From: Lachnospiraceae bacterium
GTDB taxonomy: Bacteria > Bacillota > Clostridia > Lachnospirales > Lachnospiraceae
Reading direction: 5' to 3'
DNA length: 17,400 nucleotides
Assembly: GCA_004558185.1 (NCBI GenBank)
Contig: SFDP01000046.1
Location: 1-17,400 of the forward strand
The notes beneath the pieces are model-generated. The model was not told where the DNA came from. It saw only the letters and a list, made by a program, of their open reading frames with translations, and searched no databases. The translations under genes were made by a program, and so were the position numbers. Shown piece by piece: positions 6,210 through 13,866 of this stretch (its first letter is position 1; each line of letters starts with the position of its first letter).

Positions 6210-6962
6210 ATGTACAAATTGTGGGAAGCCTTAAAAGAAGCGAAGAAGTACCGTTGGGTGGAACTTTCCCATTCATTGAACAATGACAGTCCATTCTGGG
6301 CAGGAATCCCGGAAGGCTCTGTGGAGCTTGGGACCACCTGTTTTGACTGGGGAAATGAGATGCTTGAATGTCGTATCCAGACATTTAAGTTCCCAGGGCA
6401 GTTTGGTACGCACATTGATTTTCCGGGACACTTTATTAAAGGAAGAGAACTTTCGGAAAAGTATGGTGTACAGGATTTGATTTTTCCTCTCTGTGTAGTC
6501 GACGTGACTGAGAAAGTGAAAGCAGACCCTACCTATGTCGTGACAGCAGATGATATTCGGGAATACGAAGCGAAATACGGAGATATTCCGGAGGGTGCAT
6601 TTGTAGCAATCAGGACAGACTGGTCTAAGAAATGGCCGGATATGGATGCTCTGTCGGGGCTTGCAGAAGATGGAAGCGAGAATTTTCCCGGCTGGTCCAT
6701 AGAAGCGCTTCAATATATTTATGAAGTACGCAATGCAGCAGCTAACGGCCATGAAACATTGGATACCGATGCATCGGCTGAAGCGGCAAAGGCCGGAGAT
6801 TTAGCTTGTGAGCGTTATGTACTGGATCAGGGGAAACTGCAGGTAGAAGTGCTTACGAATCTTGATCAGGTGGCTCCGGCAGGAGCAGTGCTGATTGTCT
6901 CTTATCCCAGGATCGAGGGTGCAACCGGTCTGCCGGCACGAGTATGGGCAATTACAGAATAG
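6210..6962 (+). CDS. Cyclase family protein (kynurenine formamidase-like metal hydrolase)
   Basis: This 250-aa protein matches the cyclase/KynB fold: an early ELSHSLNNDSPFW strand typical of the family, then the metal-binding signature HIDFPGHF with His68, Asp70 and His74, in the form HxDxPxH that defines the group, and the conserved C-terminal core ending SYPRIEGATGLPARVWAI. Members hydrolyse amides such as N-formylkynurenine or act as isatin or other hydrolases with Zn or Mn; the substrate here cannot be read from sequence. AAGGAGG (6194-6200) and a second AAGGAG (6203-6208) precede ATG 6210. No tryptophan-catabolism gene is nearby. The gene has its own promoter and a strong terminator, so it is a single transcription unit. 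Cytoplasmic; no signal peptide. Confidence 0.9.
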   Translation: MYKLWEALKEAKKYRWVELSHSLNNDSPFWAGIPEGSVELGTTCFDWGNEMLECRIQTFKFPGQFGTHIDFPGHFIKGRELSEKYGVQDLIFPLCVVDVTEKVKADPTYVVTADDIREYEAKYGDIPEGAFVAIRTDWSKKWPDMDALSGLAEDGSENFPGWSIEALQYIYEVRNAAANGHETLDTDASAEAAKAGDLACERYVLDQGKLQVEVLTNLDQVAPAGAVLIVSYPRIEGATGLPARVWAITE

Positions 6963-6984
6963 AAAGAAATTTGAATCCAGCCAG

Positions 6985-7025
6985 GCGGCTGCTTTACGAA
7001 AAGTGGTAAAAGCAGTCGCTTTTTT
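6985..7025 (+). terminator. Rho-independent terminator of the cyclase gene
   Basis: GCGGCTGCTTTA (6985-6996 region) pairs with TAAAAGCAGTCGC (7007-7019) with one wobble and one bulge, followed by six Ts (7020-7025) and a further T-rich stretch. Confidence 0.85.
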
Positions 7026-7115
7026 GTTGTTTTTATTTTCACAAAAGAAACATACTTTTTTCAATGTCCTTTCACATATTTATTATAGTCTGGTACAAAA
7101 AAGGAAGGAGTACAC

Positions 7116-7127
7116 ATGAAAGTATGA
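7116..7127 (+). other. Three-codon ORF overlapping the ABC ATPase start
   Basis: ATG AAA GTA TGA begins six bases after a strong AAGGAAGGAG (7101-7110), and its TGA overlaps the ATG at 7124 (ATGA). The ATPase ATG itself is 13 bases from that ribosome binding site, longer than usual. Ribosomes may start on the minigene and re-initiate on the ATPase. Confidence 0.45.
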
Positions 7128-8137
7128 TTGAAGTCTCTCATCTGGTTAAAAAGTACGGAAATCACCTGGCCGTAGATGACCTTTCTTTCTCCATGGAGGA
7201 AGGAAAAATCTATGGCTTTTTAGGAGCCAACGGTGCAGGAAAAAGCACGACCATGAATATCATGACGGGGTATCTGGCGGCTACAGGCGGTGAGGTGAGG
7301 ATACGGGGCTGCGACATATTGAAAGAGCCGGAAAAGGCCAAAAGAGCCATCGGTTATCTGCCGGAACAGCCACCTCTGTACATGGATATGACGGTAGAGG
7401 AGTACCTTTTTTTTGCGGCACAGCTTAAACAGATTTCAAAGGAGAAGAGGAAGGAGGAGGTGCTCCGGGTCATGGAGGAAACGGATACTGCCCAGGTGGC
7501 GCAACGTTTGATCCAAAATCTTTCCAAGGGTTACAGGCAGAGAGTGGGATTGGCTCAGGCTATTTTAGGAAATCCGCCTATTGTTATTCTGGATGAACCG
7601 ACAGTGGGGCTGGATCCCAAGCAGATTTTGGAAATCAGGGAACTGATTCGTTCCATGAAGAAAGAGCACGTGGTTTTACTAAGCTCCCATATTTTATCTG
7701 AGGTATCAGCAATCTGTGATCAGATTTTGATCCTGTCCAGGGGAAAACTGGTGGCAGTAGACAGTCCCGAGAGACTGGTGGATAAGCTACAGCTTAAGCA
7801 TGGGGCTTCGGCAAGACTGGAGCTTTGGCTTTTGGGAGATGAGGACAGGGCGAAGGAGGTGCTTGCTTCCATGGAAGAAATTCACCTTTTGGAATGTCAG
7901 AATCGGGAAGGGGGACAATGCAGAGTCCTTCTGGAGGCAAATGGAAAAGAGGATATCAGGGAAAATTTATTTTATTTACTGGCTCAGTATAAACTTCCTA
8001 TAATGAAGCTGCTGACAGAGGAACGAAGCCTGGAGGAGGTATTCCTTGAGCTTACAGGCAACGAGGAGGGCTCTGCGGGAAAAGGCATGGAACAGGAAGC
8101 AGAAAGAGAGGTGACGGAAGATGCTGGCAATTTATAA
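7124..8137 (+). CDS. ABC transporter ATP-binding protein, GldA-like
   Basis: The 337-aa protein is the nucleotide-binding subunit of an ABC-2-type exporter. It shows Walker A GANGAGKST (residues 34-42), Q-loop Gln81, the signature LSKGYRQ (132-138), Walker B IVILDEP (152-158) and the switch His188 in SSHIL. A C-terminal extension of roughly 100 residues, as in GldA/NatA-type proteins, follows the ATPase core. The start is taken as MIEVSHLVKKYG at 7124, which fits the family's start; no in-frame start is better placed relative to the ribosome binding site. It overlaps the permease gene by 17 bases, so the two are translationally coupled. ATP-driven export of an unknown substrate across the membrane is expected from the family. 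A -10-like TATTAT/TATAGT around 7081-7089 lacks a clear -35. Confidence 0.93.
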   Translation: MIEVSHLVKKYGNHLAVDDLSFSMEEGKIYGFLGANGAGKSTTMNIMTGYLAATGGEVRIRGCDILKEPEKAKRAIGYLPEQPPLYMDMTVEEYLFFAAQLKQISKEKRKEEVLRVMEETDTAQVAQRLIQNLSKGYRQRVGLAQAILGNPPIVILDEPTVGLDPKQILEIRELIRSMKKEHVVLLSSHILSEVSAICDQILILSRGKLVAVDSPERLVDKLQLKHGASARLELWLLGDEDRAKEVLASMEEIHLLECQNREGGQCRVLLEANGKEDIRENLFYLLAQYKLPIMKLLTEERSLEEVFLELTGNEEGSAGKGMEQEAEREVTEDAGNL

Positions 8138-10283
8138 AAAGGAATTAAGATCCTATTTTCACTCTCCACTGGGGTGGTTGTTTTTAGCTGTATCCATAGC
8201 ACTTATGGGAGTCTATTTTATGGCTGTGAATTTAAGCTCCGGCTATGGCAATCTGGCTTATATGATTTCCAGCATTGCCATTCTGTTTTTATTTACCACT
8301 CCTCTGTTAACCATGAAATCTTTGGCAGAGGAAAGAAAGAGCAAAACGGATCAGCTTTTATTCACCTCTCCTATCACCGTTGGTAAAATTGTTATAGGTA
8401 AGTATTTGGCTATGCTGACCTTATTGGGAGTGATCTGTATCATTCAGTGTTTGCTTCCGATCCTGCTGTCCTTTTTTGGAACCGTAGCCTTTGGGGAGTC
8501 CTATACGGCTATCCTGGGGTATTTTCTTTATGGGGCGGCCTGCATGGCGCTGGGACTGTTTATCTCAGGATTAACGGAGAGTCAGCTTATTGCGGCAGTG
8601 CTCAGTCTGTTCACTTTTTTTATCACCTACATGATGGGAGGAATATGCAGTCTGATTTCCTCCACCGGAAATCTGCTGACGAAGCTGTTAAGTGTATTCG
8701 ACTTTTACAGTCGCTTCCAGACGTTTTTGACAGGAACCCTGGATTTGGCTTCGGTGCTGTATTTTCTGACGATAATTTTTCTGTCACTTTTCGGAGCAGT
8801 GCAGGTGATTCAAAAAAGAAGGTTTACCCTTTCCTCCCGGAATCTGTCACTGGGAGCTTATAATTCTGCTTTATCGCTGATTATCCTGGCGGTATTGGTA
8901 CTGCTTAATCTTATGGCGGCAGAAATTCCTGTTTCCTATCGGAAGCTGGATGTGACAAAAGAAAAGCTGTATGAGCTGACGGATACTTCAAAGGATATGC
9001 TGTCTGAGCTTCAGGAGGATGTGGAAATCTATGTTCTTCAGGCAGAGGATAAGCAGGATACCGTAGTGGGAGAAACCCTGAAGCGCTATGCAGAGGCTTC
9101 CGGGCATATTCGGATCTCCTATCAGGATCCGGTGGCTAACCCTAACTTTTATCAGCAGTATACTACAGATAATATTTCCATGAACTCATTGATCGTGGTT
9201 TCAGAAAAAAGATATAAGGTAATTGACTATTATGATTTGTATGAAACCCAGTTTGATTACAGCACCTACAGTACCTATGCCAGTGGTTATGACGGAGAAG
9301 GGGAACTGACCAGTGCTCTGGACTATGTCACCAGAGAGGAGATGCCCGTAGCCTATAGCCTTACGGGACATGAGGAAAGCAGCCTGGAGCAGAGCTTTCA
9401 GGATGTGATCAAGAAAGCAAATCTGACCCTGGAGGAGCTCAGTCTGCTGAAAACGGAAAGTGTTCCGCAGGATACTCAGTTTTTATTCATCAATGTGCCC
9501 AGAGTGGATTTGTCAGCCAATGAAGCAGAGGCTGTTTTGGAGTATCTCAGAGGAGGAGGTAAGCTGATTGCAGTTCTTCCGACAGGAACAGATATTCAGA
9601 CGGCAATGCCCAATTTGCAAAGGATATTGGATTATTTTAATGCGACAGTACAAAGCGGGATCATTCTGGAAGGCGATGCGAATTATTATTATCAGAATCC
9701 TGCCTATCTTTTACCCGATATAGAGGCAGCAGCAGCAACCTCGGACTTTTACAACAGCCGTTATATTTTTATGCCCTTTGCTCAGTCGATTTCGGTGGAG
9801 GAAACGGAGGATATTTACACCACGGCTTTATTGAGTACCACTGCATCAGCCTATTTGAAGCAGAATCTGGAGGAAATGACTGCCTATGAAAAGGAAGAAG
9901 GAGATTTGGAAGGTCCCTTTACTACTGCAGTGTGGGTAGAAAAGACCCTGACAGGGGAAGAAAACTCTGCTGCTGAGGAAGGAGGAATAGAGGCGGAAAC
10001 TCTCACCAGCCAGCTATATCTGTTTGCTTCTGAAGCCCTCTTTACTCAGTCGGCAGATCAAATGGTGTCAGGCACGAATAGTCTATTGTTCAGCAATACC
10101 ATACAGTCCCTTATCGATGGCGGGGAGGCTTCCGTTACCATACCGGTAAAAGCCTATGCGGAAAATGGAGTTATGGTCAGTCAGGGAATGGTACTTCTTT
10201 GGGGAGGCCTGGTAGTAGTAATTATCCCATTGGCCTTGTCGCTTACCGGACTTGTTATCTGGCTGAAAAGACGAAAGCTGTAG
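8121..10283 (+). CDS. Fused ABC-2 permease (GldF-like) plus GldG-like domain
   Basis: The 720-aa product starts with an ABC-2 permease: ELRSYFHSPLGWLF, the EERKSKTDQLLFTSPIT cytoplasmic loop, and about six membrane segments to residue 230. A further segment (about 248-266) leads into a large GldG-like extracytoplasmic domain (about 270-690), with SYRKLDVTKEKLYELTDTSKDMLSEL typical of the family start, and ends in a membrane helix (about 690-715) and a LKRRKL tail. In Bacteroidetes GldF and GldG are separate; the fusion is common in Clostridia. It works with the ATPase encoded 17 bases upstream in overlap. The substrate is unknown; no gliding genes are present, so a motility role should not be assumed. 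After it, about 128 bases separate it from the next small ORF. Confidence 0.9.
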   Translation: MLAIYKKELRSYFHSPLGWLFLAVSIALMGVYFMAVNLSSGYGNLAYMISSIAILFLFTTPLLTMKSLAEERKSKTDQLLFTSPITVGKIVIGKYLAMLTLLGVICIIQCLLPILLSFFGTVAFGESYTAILGYFLYGAACMALGLFISGLTESQLIAAVLSLFTFFITYMMGGICSLISSTGNLLTKLLSVFDFYSRFQTFLTGTLDLASVLYFLTIIFLSLFGAVQVIQKRRFTLSSRNLSLGAYNSALSLIILAVLVLLNLMAAEIPVSYRKLDVTKEKLYELTDTSKDMLSELQEDVEIYVLQAEDKQDTVVGETLKRYAEASGHIRISYQDPVANPNFYQQYTTDNISMNSLIVVSEKRYKVIDYYDLYETQFDYSTYSTYASGYDGEGELTSALDYVTREEMPVAYSLTGHEESSLEQSFQDVIKKANLTLEELSLLKTESVPQDTQFLFINVPRVDLSANEAEAVLEYLRGGGKLIAVLPTGTDIQTAMPNLQRILDYFNATVQSGIILEGDANYYYQNPAYLLPDIEAAAATSDFYNSRYIFMPFAQSISVEETEDIYTTALLSTTASAYLKQNLEEMTAYEKEEGDLEGPFTTAVWVEKTLTGEENSAAEEGGIEAETLTSQLYLFASEALFTQSADQMVSGTNSLLFSNTIQSLIDGGEASVTIPVKAYAENGVMVSQGMVLLWGGLVVVIIPLALSLTGLVIWLKRRKL

Positions 10284-10411
10284 AAGGGCAGGAGGCCAAA
10301 AATTAGTATGTTGAGACAGGGTAAGAAAGACTTGCGATGAGATAAAGGCTTAGATTGAAGGGAAAATAATCCTTGTTATTGCGCTGTGAGACAGCAGGCG
10401 GAATGGAGATA

Positions 10412-10621
10412 ATGATGAGAAAAAAAGGAAAATTGCTGCTTATGCTGGGACTGCTTGCAGTGTGTATAGCAGGCTATGTATGCTTGCGCAGCATAGACTG
10501 GAAAGAGGAAACGGAAACGGATAACCGCTTTAATGTGCAGTCCATATCAGAGGCCATTGAGGAAGCAGAGCAGGAAACAGAAACAGGAACAGAAGCGGAA
10601 ACAGAGACAAATGTAGAATAG
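10412..10621 (+). CDS. Small single-pass membrane protein, possible DUF4340 remnant
   Basis: The 69-aa product has a lysine-rich start (MMRKKGK), one membrane segment (LLLMLGLLAVCIAGYVCL) and a tail made almost only of Glu and Thr (ETETGTEAETET). GGAG at 10405-10408 fits a start at 10412 or 10415. In Clostridia, GldA/GldF-GldG operons are usually followed by a DUF4340 protein of several hundred residues with just this kind of N-terminus. This gene could be that N-terminus cut short, or a real small protein. The tail is coded by imperfect GAAACA-type repeats, which expand and contract easily. Confidence 0.55.
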   Translation: MMRKKGKLLLMLGLLAVCIAGYVCLRSIDWKEETETDNRFNVQSISEAIEEAEQETETGTEAETETNVE

Positions 10622-10673
10622 TGTGCAGGAGTGACAAATAAATACGAATAAGAAAGGGACTTCCTCAATTTTT

Positions 10674-10707
10674 AAAAGGCTATGACGGTAACGGTTATAG
10701 CCTTTTT
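10674..10707 (+). terminator. Intrinsic terminator after the ABC operon
   Basis: AAAAGGCTATGAC (10674-10686) pairs with GTTATAGCCTTTTT (10694-10707), loop GGTAACG, one G-T wobble, with the T5 tract at 10703-10707. The A run at the left arm could also serve minus-strand transcription. A perfect 12-base palindrome CGGTAATTACCG follows at 10712-10723. Confidence 0.85.
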
Positions 10708-10788
10708 CATGCGGTAATTACCGTAGAAAATAGAAACCACAATGAATTACAACACAAGGGCGCTGACCCAAACAATCTACACAAATGC

Positions 10789-10822
10789 TTGACGACGCCA
10801 TTCTATTGCGATAGAATGGCGT
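10789..10822 (+). promoter_or_regulatory. Promoter with overlapping perfect inverted repeat (operator candidate)
   Basis: TTGACG (10789-10794) and TAGAAT (10812-10817) are spaced by exactly 17 bases. ACGCCATTCTAT (10795-10806) and ATAGAATGGCGT (10811-10822) form a perfect 12+12 inverted repeat with a 4-base centre TGCG; it fills the spacer and covers the -10. A dimeric repressor bound there would block RNA polymerase. The gene 30 bases downstream encodes a BlaI-type repressor, so autoregulation is the simplest reading. The repeat lacks the TACA-TGTA core of classic BlaI/MecI sites. Confidence 0.65.
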
Positions 10823-10851
10823 TATACTAGTGGAGTAGAACGGAAGGCCTC

Positions 10852-11232
10852 ATGAATACTAAGTTATTTGATAGTGAATTAAAGATAGTAGAGATTCTTT
10901 GGAGAGAAGGTGATATAACAGCAAAACAAATAGCAGAGTTCACCAAGAGAGAAATAGGGTGGAGCAAAACCACCACCTATACAGTTATAAAAAAGTGTAT
11001 TGAGAAGGGAATCATAGCAAAAAGAGAACCTGGTTATATATGCCATGCATTAGTCAGCAAAGCAGAAGTTCAGTGTTTTGAAACAAATGAATTGATTGAA
11101 CGAATTTTTGATGGAAAGGCAGATTTATTGGTTGCTCACTTGTTGGGTAAGGGAAGGCTGTCAAAAAGTAGCCTGGAGCATCTTAAAAATCTTGTGGAAC
11201 ATCTTGGGGTAGATGTTCAACGCTTGAAATGA
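10852..11232 (+). CDS. BlaI/MecI/CopY family transcriptional repressor
   Basis: The 126-aa protein has the family length and layout: an N-terminal winged helix (about 1-75) with FDSELKIVEILWREGDITAKQIAEF, the recognition-helix region WSKTTTYTVIKKCIEKGII (about 43-61) and the wing KREPGYI, then a C-terminal helical dimerisation region (about 80-126). In BlaI/MecI this latter part is cut by the sensor protease BlaR1/MecR1. GGAAGG at 10842-10847 precedes the ATG. A perfect inverted repeat overlaps its promoter. No M56-type sensor gene is next to it in the window; instead a 29-codon ORF overlaps its stop codon (ATGA), so the inducing partner is missing, distant or lost. The regulated genes may include the membrane protein at 11319. 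Confidence 0.9.
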   Translation: MNTKLFDSELKIVEILWREGDITAKQIAEFTKREIGWSKTTTYTVIKKCIEKGIIAKREPGYICHALVSKAEVQCFETNELIERIFDGKADLLVAHLLGKGRLSKSSLEHLKNLVEHLGVDVQRLK

Positions 11233-11318
11233 TTAACAATGATGATGGAACATTTTACAGAGGAGCAGGCTATACAGAATATAACCTCTGGTCAATTGGA
11301 AAAGGAAGGAAGATATAG
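11229..11318 (+). CDS. 29-codon ORF filling the gap after the repressor
   Basis: ATG at 11229 overlaps the TGA of the repressor (ATGA), and the TAG at 11316-11318 is directly followed by the ATG of the next gene. The 29-aa product, starting MINNDDGTFYRGAGYTEY, has a protein-like Gly/Tyr/Trp-rich composition. No strong ribosome binding site precedes it, so it would depend on coupling. In BlaI operons the ATGA overlap normally starts the M56 antirepressor gene, so this may be the scar of a deleted antirepressor, or a real micro-protein. Its 3' end contains the AAGGAAGGAAG that serves the next gene. Confidence 0.35.
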   Translation: MINNDDGTFYRGAGYTEYNLWSIGKGRKI

Positions 11319-12323
11319 ATGACTAAAAGGAAAGTGTTTTGGAGTTTTGTACTGGCAGTAGTTATAGTGTTTGGGGGATTATTTTTGCTAAAGAAGAACC
11401 ACAAAGAACAGCTTCCTGTTTTATTTTACACCTATCAGGAAGGAAGTGAAGGGTTTTATCCTTATTGGGCTGATTGGGATTATTCCAAAGGGGAAATTTC
11501 CTCTGCCGATAATCCTTTGAAAATATCTATGCTTCCACTGAGCTATCAGCCGGATATTCTATATGAGAATCAGTGGTTTACTCAGGAGCCTTCTCCTAAA
11601 ACCGGAAGAGGTGTTTATATTCGTGAAGGAGTTACCAGACATAATTTTCATGTGCAGATAGCGTCTTTGGCGGAATTTGTGGATATTTCCCTGGCTTGTC
11701 CCGATGTAATTTCTGAGGAAGCATGGGAGAATGCGGAGCTGCTGAAAGCAGACTACGATACTGTTGGGAAAAAACTTACCTTAGTTATGGAAATCGATCC
11801 GATGGATACGGCAGAAAAGAACACTCTGCTGGTAGGAAGGACAAGGCTAAACGACCCTGATAAGGTGACCTGGGAACTCTTTGAACTGGATACGGAGAAT
11901 TATTTTGATTTTCAATTAGGTAACCAGATTGTTACAGAGGGAGAATGGTTGTATGGTGTCAATGGAGAGCATCCTGTAAAGCATCCTGTCAGGATATCCT
12001 TAAAAGACGGAACAGTAGAAAAGCTCGAGAAATTGGATGAAACAGTCAGAGGCTTAGTGGCAGATACAGGACAAGAGGATAAGCTAATTTCTACAAGAAG
12101 TGTTTTGCCTGTAGGCAGATGTGGAGAAAGGATTATTTGGGGATGGACCATAGTCACTGCTGAGGGTACAGAAGATTTGTTCTGTTTATTTGAAGACGAA
12201 ACTTTAATAAGTGCAATTCACATACAAAGTGACGGAATTTGGGAGGTATATGACAGCAGGAGAAATGTATCTAAGATGAATATGGATAAAGTATATCAAA
12301 ATGAAGTGTATTTTCCACAGTAA
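11319..12323 (+). CDS. Membrane-anchored hypothetical protein
   Basis: The 334-aa protein starts with MTKRKVFW and one membrane segment (SFVLAVVIVFGGLFLL, about 9-25), without a lipobox, so the remaining 300 residues face outward on an uncleaved anchor. The exported part is rich in aromatic and acidic residues (FYPYWADWDYSKGE near residue 46) and looks beta-rich. I do not recognise a family. GGAAGGAAG at about 11303-11313 gives the ribosome binding site. It lies in the same direction as the repressor, joined to it through the 29-codon ORF without gaps, so all three are probably one transcript under the palindromic operator. An envelope-stress or antibiotic-response role would fit a BlaI-type operon but is inference only. 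No clear terminator follows. Confidence 0.75.
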   Translation: MTKRKVFWSFVLAVVIVFGGLFLLKKNHKEQLPVLFYTYQEGSEGFYPYWADWDYSKGEISSADNPLKISMLPLSYQPDILYENQWFTQEPSPKTGRGVYIREGVTRHNFHVQIASLAEFVDISLACPDVISEEAWENAELLKADYDTVGKKLTLVMEIDPMDTAEKNTLLVGRTRLNDPDKVTWELFELDTENYFDFQLGNQIVTEGEWLYGVNGEHPVKHPVRISLKDGTVEKLEKLDETVRGLVADTGQEDKLISTRSVLPVGRCGERIIWGWTIVTAEGTEDLFCLFEDETLISAIHIQSDGIWEVYDSRRNVSKMNMDKVYQNEVYFPQ

Positions 12324-12401
12324 GAATTATAGGTGCAGGAAAAGTATAATTGCTCTATTATTAGAGCTCCGGAATTATGTACTTTTTTCTTTTCAAAGTG
12401 T

Positions 12402-12407
12402 TATAAT
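12402..12407 (+). promoter_or_regulatory. Possible -10 element of the phospholipase D-like gene
   Basis: A perfect TATAAT stands 31 bases before the GTG start at 12438, a normal distance for a short leader. The -35 region 17 bases upstream (GTACTT) matches consensus poorly, so the promoter is weak or needs an activator. Confidence 0.4.
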
Positions 12408-12437
12408 AAGAACAAGGACAGAAACGGAGGTGCGAGC

Positions 12438-13721
12438 GTGAAAACGATGAGTAAATCCGAAAAGGAAACTTGCAAGGAAAGAATTTTATGTATCGACAGT
12501 AATTTGGATGCTCTGATCTGGCGGCTGCGTGTAATTGAGGCGGCAGAAAAGGAACTGGTTTTTGTTACTTTTGACACCGAAGATGATCTGAGCGGAAGGG
12601 CGCTGATGGCGGCGTTTCTTAATGCATCTGAACGTGGGGTGAAGATTCGTATGCTGATTGATGGAATCAGCGGACGGCTGCATCAGAAAAAGAACGACTG
12701 CTTCATGGTACTGGCCAATGCCGAGAATGTGGAGGCCAGATTCTACAATCCCCTGACCATGAAGAACAGAAAGTCTGCCAGCTATCGAATGCACGATAAA
12801 TATTTGATCGCTGACGATTACCTGTATATTCTGGGAGGCAGAAACAGCAACGATTTGTTTTTGGGAAATTTTCGGGATAAGTATAATGTAGACAGAGATA
12901 TTCTGGTTTATGAGCCGGAAAAGGAGGATACCTCGCTTTGTCAGCTTAAGGAGTATTTTGAACGGATATGGGCCTTGCCCACCAATGGAGTCTTTGCCCG
13001 CAGGATGAAGGAGGAAGTAAGAAAAAACGGTGAAGAAAAGCTAAGAAAGCATTACCACCTGCTGCAGAAGGAATACCCGGAGGTTTTTTGGAGACCGGAA
13101 TGGGAAAAAGAGACCATGGCAGTGGAAGGAATGCGTCTTCTTTCTAATCCGGTAGAGGCCAGCTTCAAAGAGCCTAAGCTCTGGGAGCAGCTTAGTGAAT
13201 ATATGAATCAGGGACAGAAAATTTTTATTAACACGCCTTACTTCATCTGCGATGACCGGATGTACGAAGAACTGTCCTATCTTTGTGCCAGTGGGAAGCG
13301 GGTACAGATGATGACCAATGGGGTGGAAAACGGAGCCAATCTGGCAGGCTGTGTGGATTATCTCAATGAGAGACCTAAAATTCTGCAAATGGGCATGGAG
13401 GTTTATGAATACCACGGAGGTCAGTCCGTTCATCGAAAAACTGTACTGGTAGATCAGGATATCAGTATTGTAGGCTCCTTCAATTTCGATATGCGAAGCA
13501 CCTACCATGATACGGAGCTGATGCTGGTGATTAAGAGTAAGGAGCTGAACCGGCAGCTTCGGGAGGTAGTCAGGAAGGATATGGAGGTGAGCAATCATAT
13601 CATGCCTGATGGAACCGAGCGGCAGGGCAAGCATTATCAGAAGGCCAGTATCTCCAGAAGGAGAAAGGCTACCTACCATATGCTCAGGCCGGTATTAAAG
13701 CCAATACGGCATTTGCTGTAA
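12438..13721 (+). CDS. Phospholipase D family protein, cardiolipin synthase-like
   Basis: The 427-aa protein carries two HKD motifs of the phospholipase D superfamily: MHDKYLIAD with His119, Lys121 and Asp126, followed by GGRNSND, and VHRKTVLVD with His332, Lys334 and Asp339, followed by GSFNFDMRS. Two such motifs form one active site with a phosphohistidine intermediate. The layout resembles cardiolipin synthases without N-terminal membrane helices (ClsB/ClsC-like), which join phosphatidylglycerol or related lipids; nuclease activity is the alternative within the superfamily. GTG 12438 is chosen as start because GGAGG (12427-12430 with flank) lies seven bases upstream; ATG 12447 is the fallback. 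The C-terminus is strongly basic (SRRRKATYHMLRPVLKPIRHLL), suited to binding acidic membrane lipids. It is followed by a repeat hairpin that may end the transcript. Confidence 0.88.
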   Translation: MKTMSKSEKETCKERILCIDSNLDALIWRLRVIEAAEKELVFVTFDTEDDLSGRALMAAFLNASERGVKIRMLIDGISGRLHQKKNDCFMVLANAENVEARFYNPLTMKNRKSASYRMHDKYLIADDYLYILGGRNSNDLFLGNFRDKYNVDRDILVYEPEKEDTSLCQLKEYFERIWALPTNGVFARRMKEEVRKNGEEKLRKHYHLLQKEYPEVFWRPEWEKETMAVEGMRLLSNPVEASFKEPKLWEQLSEYMNQGQKIFINTPYFICDDRMYEELSYLCASGKRVQMMTNGVENGANLAGCVDYLNERPKILQMGMEVYEYHGGQSVHRKTVLVDQDISIVGSFNFDMRSTYHDTELMLVIKSKELNRQLREVVRKDMEVSNHIMPDGTERQGKHYQKASISRRRKATYHMLRPVLKPIRHLL

Positions 13722-13730
13722 TTGAATACA

Positions 13731-13809
13731 ATGAGGTTAGGGGCAAAAGCCCCTAACGATGACACCTGCGGATTGATACGTACTTCGTACTCTCACAATC
13801 CTGCAAAAT
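13731..13809. repeat. Dispersed structured repeat, copy 1 (short form)
   Basis: Seventy-nine bases match 17211-17289 at 71 positions with no gaps. It contains hairpin 1, GTTAGGGGC/GCCCCTAAC (13736-13744 with 13749-13757, loop AAAA, perfect 9 bp), and hairpin 2, GGATTG/CAATCC (13770-13775 with 13796-13801), enclosing GTACTTCGTAC. Homology stops after CTGCAAAAT, so this copy lacks the second half seen at 17290-17400. Confidence 0.85.
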
Positions 13810-13866
13810 CATACAATAGGATAAAGGAGAAGCATAAGGACAAAATGCTTTAGAGCAGAGGGAAGG

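Noticed and set aside
7124..10283. Gliding motility function for the GldA/GldF-GldG-like proteins
   Set aside because: These families are widespread exporters in non-gliding Firmicutes, and no other gliding genes are seen here.
10560..10615. Short tandem GAAACA-like repeats
   Set aside because: They encode a Glu/Thr tail in frame and have no spacer-repeat pattern, so not a CRISPR array; treated as low-complexity coding sequence.
13041..13679. Minus-strand open frame of 212 codons
   Set aside because: It is antisense to the phospholipase D-like gene, where both HKD motifs are on the plus strand.
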